Assembly (NCBI GenBank): GCA_009760855.2
Contig: WPIO01000167.1
Location: 119,501 to 183,500 of the forward strand
Direction of reading: 5' to 3'
DNA length: 64,000 bases
Origin: Cristatella mucedo
Taxonomy: Eukaryota; Bryozoa; Phylactolaemata; Cristatellidae
Shown here: positions 8,724-23,205 of the stretch, in pieces
Numbering within the stretch: the first letter of the stretch is position 1
How the letters are laid out: every line of letters starts with the position of its first letter
Notes under the pieces: generated by a model
Database searches by the model: none
What the model was told of the DNA's origin: nothing
Seen by the model: the letters and a program-made list of their open reading frames with translations, nothing else
Position numbers and translations under genes: made by a program

Positions 8724-11413
8724 GGCAAGCCAGCCCACCGAGACTAGCCCATTTTTAGTGTAAGCGTCCCCGGATAGCTAAACCTTAGTGCTTATTAGTC
8801 AGCATCATAATCCATCCGAGTCGCCTACCCAATCCGGAGGCGTAGTGAGGCCATTTGGTGCCTGTCGACAAAGTTTAAAAGGTGCCACCTTTCCTTTTCT
8901 AAAGTTATCACAAACTTGCTTCGCCGCCTAAGAAATAAACCATAATACGTTCTACCAGCCACTCTGAGTCAATAAAGGTCTTACTAATTGCTATAAAGTT
9001 ACACGGTTGCTACCACAGCTGTAGCCAAGTTGATCTTTTCCGGCGTTGAACATGTCAAACTGGCATATTTTGGTTTAAGAATCAGTATTTTCTAGCGTTT
9101 TTGTCCGTGCATTTCACAACGCCAAATCAAACTGTGGGTCCCAACCCCATTGACGATCTAACATAGGACAGGAATATCTTCAGCTCACTGAAGGAATGCT
9201 CAAAACTGATACAGCCGTAATTACAAGCTCATGCAAAGCAATTTTCACAGTAGGAAACCCGTCGCCTGCATACATATTAAGGAAATATGTGAGCTCGAAT
9301 GTTTTCTTTAGTGCCCTGTCGTAATTTGTGGCAGGAAGCATTTTACCATCGCATGTTTTGATGTTCCGCTGTGTTCCATCAAATTAAGAACACTAGAAGC
9401 TCTGAGATCAAGACATCGCCCATTAAGTTTTGCATAGTAAAGTGTCTTCGAAAAGCTTCTAGTTAGAAGCAACTTCACTTCAAACAAGAAACAGAACTCG
9501 GTATCAAGAGCTATAAGCCAGAGTATACCTAGTTGTAATTTCTTGTAAAAGAGAGTCTGTGCTATACTTCATTAATCTTGAAATATCTTCCTGCCCCGTT
9601 GAACCGACCTCATAAGGGGATTCTTCAGGCATCTATGTCCTTCTAGGGATCCTCCGTTCAACTTCTGTTCTGCAAAACTCATAAATTTGTTTAATGAAGT
9701 AGCGATTACTGGCACAGGCATTCTCGAAATCTTGACAAATCACGATCAAGAGAGTGAAAGTCACAAGCAGCGATCTAAAACTTTATTTTGGCACCATGCA
9801 GTCTTTTCTGACAGTGGTTAATCACCCTCTGAATGCTGTAACAAAATTCAGCAGTGCCGCAAATTGGAAGTTCAAAATAAACCACAGGAGACTGTCAAGG
9901 GTTAAATGCCGAGATTTTGTTACGCTGCGAGTGCCAGCTGAACGTGCTAAGGCTAGAGCCCCTTCGGTGTTTCCTTGCTATAAAGCTTCCGATCAAACAG
10001 TAGCTTAACAGCGGCATACGTAACACTGTTTTTAGGCTACAGTTTGTTTTAAGTCTGTCAACGTGCTTAGCTAGATGAGTCAGCAATCGTCGAGTCTGTG
10101 TAAAGCAAGGACTTTTTTGAATTCAAGAATGGTATTCTTATGTGAAACCTTTTCAAAATATGCACTACCCATTTGGCTTATGGTGCCCCCTTAGCCTCAG
10201 CTAGTCGGGCCGTGTGATCAATTTTTTTCCCCAATGCAACATCTGCTAATTTTAGTCTATCCTCGGTTCCACAGTCGGATTTCCACCTAGTGATTTACGA
10301 TCGTAAATACGGAATTTACTTGTGCGTGGACTAGCTAAGGAATTCTAATATCGGAGCACTGCACCGGAAATCCGAACCGAAAGAGCTCTGAGAGAATAAG
10401 CTAAGGCCTCTTTAGAGATTGCGATACAGAGCTCCTGCGTTTGTACGCAAACAAGCATGCTCAAGCGCGAGGCGTCGTTTAGTTCCGATTGTCTTAATGG
10501 TCATCACTCAAAATTCAGGAGAACGCCCGGCACCGCGCCTTCTGTGCCTGCTGCTTGATCAAGCGAAGCCTTGATGGCGGTCGAAGGAATCCATTGACCT
10601 AACGGCCGAGTCAACAGCAGAGGTTTCGGCGTCCTCACCGACCGACACAATGGTCTCGCAGACTTTTCCGAAAACCATTCAGCTTAGAGTTTTGATATGT
10701 CAATGAGCTTTCATGGTACTCTCCTTCTAAAGATCACTCTATTGTATCTGGGAGATACGAGAGAGATGCCGAACGTTCTACGCTCCTACAGCAGAGTATG
10801 GCTTCAGCAACTGCGGCACCAGTAAAAAGACATCTACACAGTTAGACTCGGCGAAGGAAATAGTCTACAAATTGTCCGCTGTGATGCTTTCGGGGTTAAC
10901 TTCCGAAATCGAGTTTAAAACATCCAAATATGCGCAAATGAGTAGCTGGGCAGTAACTCTAAACAGTGCGAAGCTCTGCATTGCTTGTGCTAAGAATGTT
11001 TAATCGGAAATGTACAAATCGGGATCGAAGACATACAAAGCATACGCGACGACGTATAAAGCCTGTAAATCAATAGACCATGAACAGAATATTTCAATGA
11101 AAACTTAGTAATCCCGCTCGAAGGCATACACAGCACATGCGAGGACGTAAAAAGCATGTAAATCCATGGACCGTGAACGGAATGTGAAAACGCACGCAAC
11201 CCGCTCGAAGACATATAGGAGGACTTAAAAATCATATAAATCCATTGACCGTGCACAGAATGTGAAATGTATGAATCCCGCTCGGACATACAAAGAAATT
11301 GCGAGGACGTAACAAGATTGTATTTCCAAATGGTTAAAAAGCTTGCGACCACATCGTTCGGAGGCGGGACTGGATGTTCCAGGATCGTAGCCGCCACCGC
11401 TCAGGGAAGCCTT

Positions 11414-13425
11414 CTACGGCGGCAGCCTCTGCACCGTCTCAGCGGCTGCAGAGGCCGCCGCCACGGGTTGTCCCCTCCTCTGGCTGAGCTTGCGCTCCTT
11501 TATCCGGCGGTTCTGGAACCAAACCGTGACCTACAAAAAGGCACGGAACGACGCGGCAAATTTTGCGCTCCGTCTTCCGCTTGAGTCGGGCCCCGACTTC
11601 CACCGCGTTTTCAGCTGCACCAATTTTCGCAACCACCATTTGCTTTAGCGGCGGCGGTGGCGGCGGCGGCGGCGGCGGCGGTAGAAAACGAAGAGCGTCG
11701 CTTTGCGTCGGCGGTGACTGCGTCGACGCGACGCGACTGCACACTTACCTGTCGCTCCGACAGCTCGAGCGCCGCTGCCAGCTCAGTCCTGCGCTCGGCG
11801 GGCACGTAGTTGTTATGTTGGAACGCTAGCTCGAGCTCCGACCTCTGTTTGGCGGTGTAAACCACACGATACATTTCCTCGGTCCTCGTTTTGCCTCTGT
11901 TTCCAGTGCGGGAGCCTGCAGCGGACATTGCCAGAGTGAGCGTCGCGGCGTCGGTTGCCCGAGCGGCGAATCATGGCGATCTGCACGCACGATCTGCCGC
12001 CGCCTGCCCTGGTTCCTGCAGCTCTGCGACTATGCCACAGCTTCGCAACGCATTGCACCTGCATTGCTGATATCTTTCGGTTTAGCCTGGACCACCTTTT
12101 GGATTCTTAGTTTAGCTAGCTGCTCGCATCACTGCTGAGCAATCCAAGTTCTAGCTGCGGCAAGCAAATGCAAGCAGCCGACCCCGAGGCGGCCCGGCAT
12201 GGTCGGCAAGTGCGGCATCTAGCTCGCAGGGCGCGGCGGGGGCAAGACGCATAGGAGGCCGACGTGGCCGCCACCGGCGCTCTGCCACGGCTGGACCGGC
12301 GATCGTGGCCTTGCGACAGCGGTACTTGACAGGGGGCTTCCGTGAGGCGTCGGCTGCGATGATCGCTAGAAAAGGTGCTCGCCACTAGAACGCGCCGCCG
12401 CGAGAAGTGGTTGTCGCAGCTGCCGCTAGTTCTTTTTCTCTCAAGGTCGCGCGATCAAACCAACGCGAGAGACCGTCGCCCGACGCATCGCAGCTCGCTG
12501 CCCGACGCTCGCAAACGCCACTGACCTGTCGCGGCCGACGGCTTCACCATTCCGACACTTTTGCTGCCCGGCATTCTGAGTGGAACGTTCGCCATCCTGC
12601 TGCTGCTACCACTGCCGACACCATAATCACAGATGCCACTTGGCGTCGACGAATCAGGGGTAACCGCGTGTGGGTGATTCCCGATTTTCTGAGGAGACCG
12701 GTAAAAGTTGGCATTGCAGACATTGCCTGCATACGTTGAACAGCTGCAACCAATGCAGCTGCCTGTAACGTAGCTGCTGCTCAGAGGCGGATAGTAGGCC
12801 GACGAGGGTCCCGGTTGTTCATACGTCACCATCCAGTCGGGTTGAGCAGCCGCCCCGACGCCCGCAACCCCACTGTTGGCGGTCGCCACTTGCTGCATCG
12901 GCCACGCGTAACCTTCGCCGGAGCCGCCGGGCCATTTGCAGGATGAAGGGCCGGCCGCAGCGGTGCTCGCCGTGACAGCGGCGGGCTGGGCTCCGTATAT
13001 GGGCATCGTCTCGGTCCTCATCGGCAAACTGGCTCTCTTACCGAATTCAGTCGTTGGTGCCCCGCGGTTGTCAATCATGTCGCCCGTTTGGATGAGCGGC
13101 ATTTGCTCCAGCTGCTGCTGGTACTGGTCATTGATCAGATGGCCGCCTCCGGACACCGAGACTTGTACCGCAGGCGGCTCGTCGCTAGCATCTGGAAACG
13201 ACTGGCCGCCACATCCTCCGCTTCCGCCGTAATGCACCACCGTATTGCTTCCGCTAGTAGGCTGGGTGCAGTTCCCTAATTCAAACTCAGCGCCAAATTC
13301 CAGTAGTTTAAGCATATTATGCTAGTATGTCGAAAGACAGGAAATGAAACTTACTGATCGAGACGATACCTACGCGAATATTCTCTTGTCGCTACTGAGT
13401 CGGCAGCCGTTCTACCGGTCAGTAC
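11414..13425 (-). CDS. Cdx-like: Cdx-type homeobox gene, unit 3 (intact)
   Basis: Exons on the minus strand: 13425-13355, 13315-12526 (790 nt), 11915-11749 and 11530-11414. All splice sites and phases hold, and 357 residues are predicted. The first coding exon is three nucleotides shorter than in unit 2: one Arg codon is lost after DNRG, without a frameshift. In the last exon a T-to-P change follows the homeodomain (RRGQPV). The homeodomain is unchanged from unit 2. The intron CGG tract is 11 triplets long and is interrupted by one TGG, a marker shared with unit 7. Confidence 0.85.
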
Positions 13426-13472
13426 CTGAAAAAATGTTGAGAGTAAAGTGAGCTCGACTCGTCGATCGGTAT

Positions 13473-13542
13473 TACCAAAATGGCGGCTCCTAGCCGTTGA
13501 AGGGTTCAGACCGGAAATGATGCCGGCTGCCTGGGAATTCCC
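13473..13542 (-). promoter_or_regulatory. promoter-like cluster, unit 3
   Basis: The three motifs are intact, upstream of an intact gene. Confidence 0.5.
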
Positions 13543-16235
13543 GGCAAGCCAGCCCACCGAGACTAGCCCATTTTTAGTGTAAGCGTCCCCGGATAGCTAA
13601 ACCTTAGTGCTTATTAGTCAGCATCATAATCCATCCGAGTCGCCTACCCAATCCGGAGGCGTAGTGAGGCCATTTGGTGCCTGTCGACAAAGTTTAAAAG
13701 GTGCCACCTTTCCTTTTCTAAAGTTATCACAAACTTGCTTCGCCGCCTAAGAAATAAACCATAATACGTTCTACCAGCCACTCTGAGTCAATAAAGGTCT
13801 TACTAATTGCTATAAAGTTACACGGTTGCTACCACAGCTGTAGCCAAGTTGATCTTTTCCGGCGTTGAACATGTCAAACTGGCATATTTTGGTTTAAGAA
13901 TCAGTATTTTCTAGCGTTTTTGTCCGTGCATTTCACAACGCCAAATCAAACTGTGGGTCCCAACCCCATTGACGATCTAACATAGGACAGGAATATCTTC
14001 AGCTCACTGAAGGAATGCTCAAAACTGATACAGCCGTAATTACAAGCTCATGCAAAGCAATTTTCACAGTAGGAAACCCGTCGCCTGCATACATATTAAG
14101 GAAATATGTGAGCTCGAATGTTTTCTTTAGTGCCCTGTCGTAATTTGTGGCAGGAAGCATTTTACCATCGCATGTTTTGATGTTCCGCTGTGTTCCATCA
14201 AATTAAGAACACTAGAAGCTCTGAGATCAAGACATCGCCCATTAAGTTTTGCATAGTAAAGTGTCTTCAAAAGCTTCTAGTTAGAAGCAACTTCACTTCA
14301 AACAAGAAACAGAACTCGGTATCAAGAGCTATAAGCCAGAGTATACCTAGTTGTAATTTCTTGTAAAAGAGAGTCTGTGCTATACTTCATTAATCTTGAA
14401 ATATCTTCCTGCCCCGTTGAACCGACCTCATAAGGGGATTCTTCAGGCATCTATGTCCTTCTAGGGATCCTCCGTTCAACTTCTGTTCTGCAAAACTCAT
14501 AAATTTGTTTAATGAAGTAGCGATTACTGGCACAGGCATTCTCGAAATCTTGACAAATCACGATCAAGAGAGTGAAAGTCACAAGCAGCGATCTAAAACT
14601 TTATTTTGGCACCATGCAGTCTTTTCTGACAGTGGTTAATCACCCTCTGAATGCTGTAACAAAATTCAGCAGTGCCGCAAATTGGAAGTTCAAAATAAAC
14701 CACAGGAGACTGTCAAGGGTTAAATGCCGAGATTTTGTTACGCTGCGAGTGCCAGCTGAACGTGCTAAGGCTAGAGCCCCTTCGGTGTTTCCTTGCTATA
14801 AAGCTTCCGATCAAACAGTAGCTTAACAGCGGCATACGTAACACTGTTTTTAGGCTACAGTTTGTTTTAAGTCTGTCAACGTGCTTAGCTAGATGAGTCA
14901 GCAATCGTCGAGTCTGTGTAAAGCAAGGACTTTTTTGAATTCAAGAATGGTATTCTTATGTGAAACCTTTTCAAAATATGCACTACCCATTTGGCTTATG
15001 GTGCCCCCTTAGCCTCAGCTCGTCGGGCCGTACGATCAGGTTTTTTTTCCCCAATGCAACATCTGCTAATTTTAGTCTATCCTCGGTTCCACAGTCGGAT
15101 TTCCACCTAGTGATGTACGATCGTAAATACGGAATTTACTTGTGCGTGGACTAGCTAAGGAATTCTAATATCGGAGCACTGCACCGGAAATCCGAACCGA
15201 AAGAGCTCTGAGAGAATAAGCTAAGGCCTCTTTAGAGATTGCGATACAGAGCTCCCTGCGTTTGTACGCAAACAAGGATGCTCAAGCGCGAGGCGTCGTT
15301 TAGTTCCGATTGTCTTAATGGTCATCACTCAAAATTCAGGAGAACGCCCGGCACCGCGCCTTCTGTGCCTGCTGCTTGATCAAGCGAAGCCTTGATGGCG
15401 GTCGAAGGAATCCATTGACCTAACGGCCGAGTCAACAGCAGAGGTTTCGGGGGTCCTCACCGACCGACACAATGGTCTCGCAGACTTTTCCGAAAACCAT
15501 TCAGCTTAGAGTTTTGATATGTCAATGAGCTTTCATGGTACTCTCCTTCTAAAGATCACTCTATTGTATCTGGGAGATACGAGAGAGATGCCGAACGTTC
15601 TACGCTCCTACAGCAGAGTATGGCTTCAGCAACTGCGGCACCAGTAAAAAGACATCTACACAGTTAGACTCGGCGAAGGAAATAGTCTACAAATTGTCCG
15701 CTGTGATGCTTTCGGGGTTAACTTCCGAAATCGAGTTTAAAACATCCAAATATGCGCAAATGAGTAGCTGGGCAGTAACTCTAAACAGTGCGAAGCTCTG
15801 CATTGCTTGTGCTAAGAATGTTTAATCGGAAATGTACAAATCGGGATCGAAGACATACAAAGCATACGCGACGACGTATAAAGCCTGTAAATCAATAGAC
15901 CATGAACAGAATATTTCAATGAAAACTTAGTAATCCCGCTCGAAGGCATACACAGCACATGAGAGGACGTAAAAAGCATGTAAATCCATGGACCGTGAAC
16001 GGAATGTGAAAACGCACGAAACCCGCTCGAAGACATATAGGAGGACTTAAAAATCATATAAATCCATTGACCGTGCACAGAATGTGAAATGTATGAATCC
16101 CGCTCGGACATACAAAGAAATTGCGAGGACGTAACAAGATTGTATTTCCAAATGGTTAAAAAGCTTGCGACCACATCGTTCGGAGGCGGGACTGGATGTT
16201 CCAGGATCGTAGCCGCCACCGCTCAGGGAAGCCTT

Positions 16236-18263
16236 CTACGGCGGCAGCCTCTGCACCGTCTCAGCGGCTGCAGAGGCCGCCGCCACGGTTTGTCCCCTCC
16301 TCTGGCTGAGCTTGCGCTCCTTCATCCGGCGGTTCTGGAACCAAACCGTGACCTACAAAAAGGCACGGAACGACGCGGCAAATTTTGCGCTCCGTCTTCC
16401 GCTTGAGTCGGGCCCCGACTTCCACCGCGTTTTCAGCTGCACCAATTTTCGCAACCACCATTTGCTTTAGCGGCGGCGGCGGCGGCGGCGGCGGGCGGCG
16501 GCGGCGGTAGAAAACGAAGAGCGTCGCTTTGCGTCGGCGGTGACTGCGTCGACGCGACGCGACTGCACACTTACCTGTCGCTCCGACAGCTCGAGCGCGC
16601 GCTGCCAGCTCAGTCCTGCGCTCGGCGGGCACGTAGTTGTTATGTTGGAACGCTAGCTCGAGCTCCGACCTCTGTTTGGCGGTGTAAACCACACGATACA
16701 TTTCCTCGGTCCTCGTTTTGCCTCTGTTTCCAGTGCGGGAGCCTGCAGCGGACATTGCCAGAGTGAGCGTCGCGGCGTCGGTTGCCCGAGCGGCGAATCA
16801 TGGCGATCTGCACGCACGATCTGCCGCCGCCTGCCCTAGTTCCTGCAGCTCTGCGAGTATGCCACAGCTTCGCAACGCATTGCACCTGCATTGCTGATAT
16901 CTTTCGGTTTAGCCTGGACCACCTTTTGGATTCTTAGTTTAGCTAGCTGCTCGCATCACTGCTGAGCAATCCAAGTTCTAGCTGCGGCAAGCAAATGCAA
17001 GCAGCCGACCCCCGACGCGGCCCGGCATGGCCGGCAAGTGCGGCATCTAGCTCGCAGGGCGCGGCGGGGGCAAGACGCATAGGAGGCCGACGTGGCCGCC
17101 ACCGGCGCTCTGCCACGGCTGGACCGGCGATCGTGGCCTTGCGACAGCGGTACTTGACAGGGGGCTTCCGTGAGGCGTCGGCTGCGATGATCGCTAGAAA
17201 AGGTGCTCGCCACTAGAACGCGCCGCCGCGAAAAGTGGTTGTCGCAGCTGCCGCTAGTTCTTTTTCTCTCAAGGGTCGCGCGATCAAACCAACGCGAGAG
17301 ACCGTCGCCCGACGCATCGCAGCTCGCTGCCCGACGCTCGCAAACGCCACTGACCTGTTGCGGCCGACGGCGGCTTCACCATTCCGACACTTTTGCTGCC
17401 CGGCATTCTGAGTGGGACGTTCGCCATCTGCTGCTGCTGCTACCACTGCCGACACCATAATCACAGATGCCACTTGGCGTCGACGAATCAGGGGTAACCG
17501 CGTGTGGGTGATTCCCGATTTTCTGAGGAGACCGGTAAAAGTTGGCATTGCAGACATTGCCTGCATACGTTGAACAGCTGCAACCACTGCAGCTGCCTGT
17601 AACGTAGCTGCTGCTCAGAGGCGGATAGTAGGCCGACGAGGGTCGCGGTTGGTTATACGTCACCATCCAGTCGGGTTGAGCAGCCGCCCCGACGCCCGCA
17701 ACCCCACTGTTTGCGGTCGCCACTTGCTGCATCGGCCACGCGTAACCTTCGCCGGAGCCGCCGGGCCATTTCGCAGGATGAAGGGCCGGCCGCAGCGGTG
17801 CTCGCCGTGACAGCGGCGGGCTGGGCTCCGTATATGGGCATCGTCTCGGTCCTCATCGGCAAACTGGCTCTCTTACCGAATTCAGTCGTTGGTGCCCTAC
17901 GGCGGTTGTCAATCATGTCGCCCGTTTGGATGAGCGGCATTTGCTCCAGCTGCTTCTGGTACTGGTCATTGATCAGATGGCCGCCTCCGGACACCGAGAC
18001 TTGTACCGCAGGCGGCTCGTCGCTAGCATCTGGAAACGACTGGCCGCCACATCCTCCGCTTCCGCCGTAATGCACCACCGTATTGCTTCCGCTAGTAGGC
18101 TGGGTGCAGTTCCCTAATTCAAACTCAGCGCCAAATTCCAGTAGTTTAAGCATATTATGCTAGTATGTCGAAAGACAGGAAATGAAACTTACTGATCGAG
18201 ACGATACCTACGCGAATATTCTCTTGTCGCTACTGAGTCGGCAGCCGTTCTACCGGTCAGTAC
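16236..18263 (-). pseudogene. Cdx-like: Cdx-type homeobox gene, unit 4 (frameshifted in two exons)
   Basis: Exons by homology: 18263-18193, 18153-17355, 16742-16575 and 16352-16236. The homeobox exon is 168 nt instead of 167: an extra base near 16,598 (gcgcgcgctg for gcgccgctg) throws helix 2 out of frame and destroys the end of the homeodomain. The first coding exon carries an extra T near 17,770 (ccatttcgc) and further small indels near 17,430 that only later restore the frame, so roughly 110 codons are misread and meet a stop. The promoter-like region and splice sites remain. Confidence 0.85.
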
Positions 18264-18310
18264 CTGAAAAAATGTTGAGAGTAAAGTGAGCTCGACTCGT
18301 CGATCGGTAT

Positions 18311-18380
18311 TACCAAAATGGCGGCTCCTAGCCGTTGAAGGGTTCAGACCGGAAATGATGCCGGCTGCCTGGGAATTCCC
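18311..18380 (-). promoter_or_regulatory. promoter-like cluster, unit 4
   Basis: The motifs are intact although the gene they serve is frameshifted. Confidence 0.45.
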
Positions 18381-21068
18381 GGCAAGCCAGCCCACCGAGA
18401 CTAGCCCATTTTTAGTGTAAGCGTCCCCGGATAGCTAAACCTTAGTGCTTATTAGTCAGCATCATAATCCATCCGAGTCGCCTACCCAATCCGGAGGCGT
18501 AGTGAGGCCATTTGGTGCCTGTCGACAAAGTTTAAAAGGTGCCACCTTTCCTTTTCTAAAGTTATCACAAACTTGCTTCGCCGCCTAAGAAATAAACCAT
18601 AATACGTTCTACCAGCCACTGTGAGTCAATAAAGGTCTTACTAATTGCTATAAAGTTACACGGTTGCTACCACAGCTGTAGCCAAGTTGATCTTTTCCGG
18701 CGTTGAACATGTCAAACTGGCATATTTTGGTTTAAGAATCAGTATTTTCTAGCGTTTTTGTCCGTGCATTTCACAACGCCAAATCAAACTGTGGGTCCCA
18801 ACCCCATTAACGATCTAACATAGGACAGGAATATCTTCAGCTCACTGAAGGAATGCTCAAAACTGATACAGCCGTAATTACAAGCTCATGCAAAGCAATT
18901 TTCACAGTAGGAAACCCGTCGCCTGCATACATATTAAGGAAATATGTGAGCTCGAATGTTTTCTTTAGTGCCCTGTCGTAATTTGTGGCAGGAAGCATTT
19001 TACCATCGCATGTTTTGATGTTCCGCTGTGTTCCATCAAATTAAGAACACTAGAAGCTCTGAGATCAAGACATCGCCCATTAAGTTTTGCATAGTAAAGT
19101 GTCTTCGAAAGCTTCTAGTTAGAAGCAACTTCACTTCAAACAAGAAACAGAACTCGGTATCAAGAGCTATAAGCCAGAGTATACCTAGTTGTAATTTCTT
19201 GTAAAAGAGAGTCTGTGCTATACTTCATTAATCTTGAAATATCTTCCTGCCCCGTTGAACCGACCTCATAAGGGGATTCTTCAGGCATCTATGTCTTTCT
19301 AGGGATCCTCCGTTCAACTTCTGTTCTGCAAAACTCATAAATTTGTTTAATGAAGTAGCGATTACTGGCACAGGCATTCTCGAAATCTTGACAAATCACG
19401 ATCAAGAGAGTGAAAGTCACAAGCAGCGATCTAAAACTTTATTTTGGCACCATGCAGTCTTTTCTGACAGTGGTTAATCACCCTCTGAATGCTGTAACAA
19501 AATTCAGCAGTGCCGCAAATTGGAAGTTCAAAATAAACCACAGGAGACTGTCAAGGGTTAAATGCCGAGATTTTGTTACGCTGCGAGTGCCAGCTGAACG
19601 TGCTAAGGCTAGAGCCCCTTCGGTGTTTCCTTGCTATAAAGCTTCCGATCAAACAGTAGCTTAACAGCGGCATACGTAACACTGTTTTTAGGCTACAGTT
19701 TGTTTTAAGTCTGTCAACGTGCTTAGCTAGATGAGTCAGCAATCGTCGAGTCTGTGTAAAGCAAGGACTTTTTTGAATTCAAGAATGGTATTCTTATGTG
19801 AAACCTTTTCAAAATATGCACTACCCATTTGGCTTATGGTGCCCCCTTAGCCTCAGCTCGTCGGGCCGTACGATCAGTTTTTTCCCCAATGCAACATCTG
19901 CTAATTTTAGTCTATCCTCGGTTCCACAGTCGGATTTCCACCTAGTGATGTACGATCGTAAATACGGAATTTACTTGTGCGTGGACTAGCTAAGGAATTC
20001 TAATATCGGAGCACTGCATAGGAAATCCGAACCGAAAGAGCTCTGAGAGAATAAGCTAAGGCCTCTTTAGAGATTGCGATACAGAGCTCCTGCGTTTGTA
20101 CGCAAACAAGCATGCTCAAGCGCGAGGCGTCGTTTAGTTCCGATTGTCTTAATGGTCATCACTCAAAATTCAGGAGAACGCCCGGCACCGCGCCTTCTGT
20201 GCCTGCTGCTTGATCAAGCGAAGCCTTGATGGCGGTCGAAGGAATCCATTGACCTAACGGCCGAGTCAACAGCAGAGGTTTCGGCGTCCTCACCGACCGA
20301 CACAATGGTCTCGCAGACTTTTCCGAAAACCATTCAGCTTAGAGTTTTGATATGTCAATGAGCTTTCATGGTACTCTCCTTCTAAAGATCACTCTATTGT
20401 ATCTGGGAGATACGAGAGAGATGCCGAACGTTCTACGCTCCTACAGCAGAGTATGGCTTCAGCAACTGCGGCACCAGTAAAAAGACATCTACACAGTTAG
20501 ACTCGGCGAAGGAAATAGTCTACAAATTGTCCGCTGTGATACTATCGGGGTTAACTTCCGAAATCGAGATTCAAACATTCAAATATGCGCAAATGAGTAG
20601 CTGGGCAGTAACTCTAAACAGTGCGAAGCTCTGCATTGCTTGTGCTAAGAATGTTTAATCGGAAATGTACAAATCGGGATCGAAGACATACAAAGCATAC
20701 GCGACGACGTATAAAGCCTGTAAATCAATAGACCATGAACAGAATATTTCAATGAAAACTTAGTAATCCCGCTCGAAGGCATACACAGCACATGAGAGGA
20801 CGTAAAAAGCATGTAAATCCATGGACCGTGAACGGAATGTGAAAACGCACGAAACCCGCTCGAAGACATATAGGAGGACTTAAAAATCATATAAATCCAT
20901 TGACCGTGCACAGAATGTGAAATGTATGAATCCCGCTCGGACATACAAAGAAATTGCGAGGACGTAACAAGATTGTATTTCCAAATGGTTAAAAAGCTTG
21001 CGACCACATCGTTCGGAGGCGGGACTGGATGTTCCAGGATCGTAGCCGCCACCGCTCAGGGAAGCCTT

Positions 21069-23088
21069 CTACGGCGGCAGCCTCTGCACCGTCTCAGCGG
21101 CTGCAGAGGCCGCCGCCACGGTTTGGCCCCTCCTCTGGCTGAGCTTGCGCTCCTTCATCCGGCGGTTCTGGAACCAAACCGTGACCTACAAAAAGGCACG
21201 GAACGACGCGGCAAATTTTGCGCTCCGTCTTCCGCTTGAGTCGGGCCCCGACTTCCACCGCGTTTTCAGCTGCACCAATTTTTGCAACCACCATTTGCTT
21301 TAGCGGCGGCGGCGGCGGCGGCGGCGGCGGGCGGTAGAAAACGAAGAGCGTCGCTTTGCGTCGGCGGTGACTGCGTCGACGCGACGCGACTGCACACTTA
21401 CCTGTCGCTCCGACAGCTCGAGCGCCGCTGCCAGCTCAGTCCTGCGCTCGGCGGGCACGTAGTTGTTATGTTGGAACGCTAGCTCGAGCTCCGACCTCTG
21501 TTTGGCGGTGTGTAAACCACACGATACATTTCCTCGGTCCTCGTTTTGCCTCTGTTTCCAGTGCGGGAGCCTGCAGCGGACATTGCCAGAGTGAGCGTCG
21601 CGGCGTCGGTTGCCCGAGCGGCGAATCATGGCGATCTGCACGCACGATCTGCCGCCGCCTGCCCTAGTTCCTGCAGCTCTGCGAGTATGCCACAGCTTCG
21701 CAACGCATTGCACCTGCATTGCTGATATCTTTCGGTTTAGCCTGGACCACCTTTTGGATTCTTAGTTTAGCTAGCTGCTCGCATCACTGCTGAGCAATCC
21801 AAGTTCTAGCTGCGGCAAGCAAATGCAAGCAGCCGACCCCGAGGCGGCCCGGCATGGCCGGCAAGTGCGGCATCTAGCTCGCAGGGCGCGGCGGGGGCAA
21901 GACGCATAGGAGGCCGACGTGGCCGCCACCGGCGCTCTGCCACGGCTGGACCGGCGATCGTGGCCTTGCGACAGCGGTACTTGACAGGGGGCTTCCGTGA
22001 GGCGTCGGCTGCGATGATCGCTAGAAAAGGTGCTCGCCACTAGAACGCGCCGCCGCGAAAAGTGGTTGTCGCAGCTGCCGCTAGTTCTTTTTCTCTCAGG
22101 GTCGCGCGATCAAACCAACGCGAGAGACCGTAGCCCGACGCATCGCAGCTCGCTGCCCGACGCTCGCAAACGCCACTGACCTGTTGCGGCCGACGGCATC
22201 ACCATTCCGACACTTCTGCTGCCCGGCATTCTGAGTGGGACGTTCGCCATCCTGCTGCTGCTGCCACTGCCGACACCATAATCACAGATGCCACTTGGCG
22301 TCGACGAATCAGGGGTAACCGCGTGTGGGTGATTGCCGATTTTCTGAGGAGACCGGTAAACGTTGGCATTGCAGACATTGCCTGCATACGTTGAACAGCT
22401 GCAACCACTGCAGCTGCCTGTAACGTAGCTGCTGCTCAGAGGCGGATAGTAGGCCGATGAGGGTCCCGGTTGTTTTATACGTCACCATCCAGTCGGGGTT
22501 GAGCAGCCGCCCCGACGCCCGCAACCCCACTGTTGGCTGTCGCCACTTGCTGCATCGGCCACGCGTAACCTTCGCCGGAGCCGCCGGGCCATTCGCAGGA
22601 TGAAGGGCCGGCCGCCGCAGCGGTGCTCGCCGTGACAGCGGCGGGCTGGGCTCCGTATATGGGCATCGTCTCGGTCCTCATCGGCAAACTGGCTCTCTTA
22701 CCGAATTCAGTCGTTGGTGCCCTACGGCGGTTGTCAATCATGTCGCCCGTTTGGATGAGCGGCATTTGCTCCAGCTGCTTCTGGTACTGGTCATTGATCA
22801 GATGGCCGCCTCCGGACACCGAGACTTGTACCGCAGGCGGCTCGTCGCTAGCATCTGGAAACGACTGGCCGCCACATCCTCCGCTTCCGCCGTAATGCAC
22901 CACCGTATTGCTTCCGCTAGTAGGCTGGGTGCAGTTCCCTAATTCAAACTCAGCGCCAAATTCCAGTAGTTTAAGCATATTATGCTAGTATGTCGAAAGA
23001 CAGGAAATGAAACTTACTGATCGAGACGATACCTACGCGAATATTCTCTTGTCGCTACTGAGTCGGCAGCCGTTCTACCGGTCAGTAC
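21069..23088 (-). pseudogene. Cdx-like: Cdx-type homeobox gene, unit 5 (frameshifted)
   Basis: Exons by homology: 23088-23018, 22978-22181, 21570-21402 and 21185-21069. The homeobox exon has two extra bases (ggtgtgtaaacc for ggtgtaaacc, near 21,508), which shift the frame just after the YRVVYT region. The first coding exon has single-base insertions near 22,474 and 22,496 that end the frame about 165 codons in, just after the AAAQP stretch, plus one harmless extra triplet in the Ala run near 22,615. No normal homeodomain protein can be made from this copy. Confidence 0.85.
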
Positions 23089-23135
23089 CTGAAAAAATGT
23101 TGAGAGTAAAGTGAGCTCGACTCGTCGATCGGTAT

Positions 23136-23205
23136 TACCAAAATGGCGGCTCCTAGCCGTTGAAGGGTTCAGACCGGAAATGATGCCGGCTGCCTGGGAA
23201 TTCCC
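23136..23205 (-). promoter_or_regulatory. promoter-like cluster, unit 5
   Basis: The motifs are intact upstream of a frameshifted gene. Confidence 0.45.
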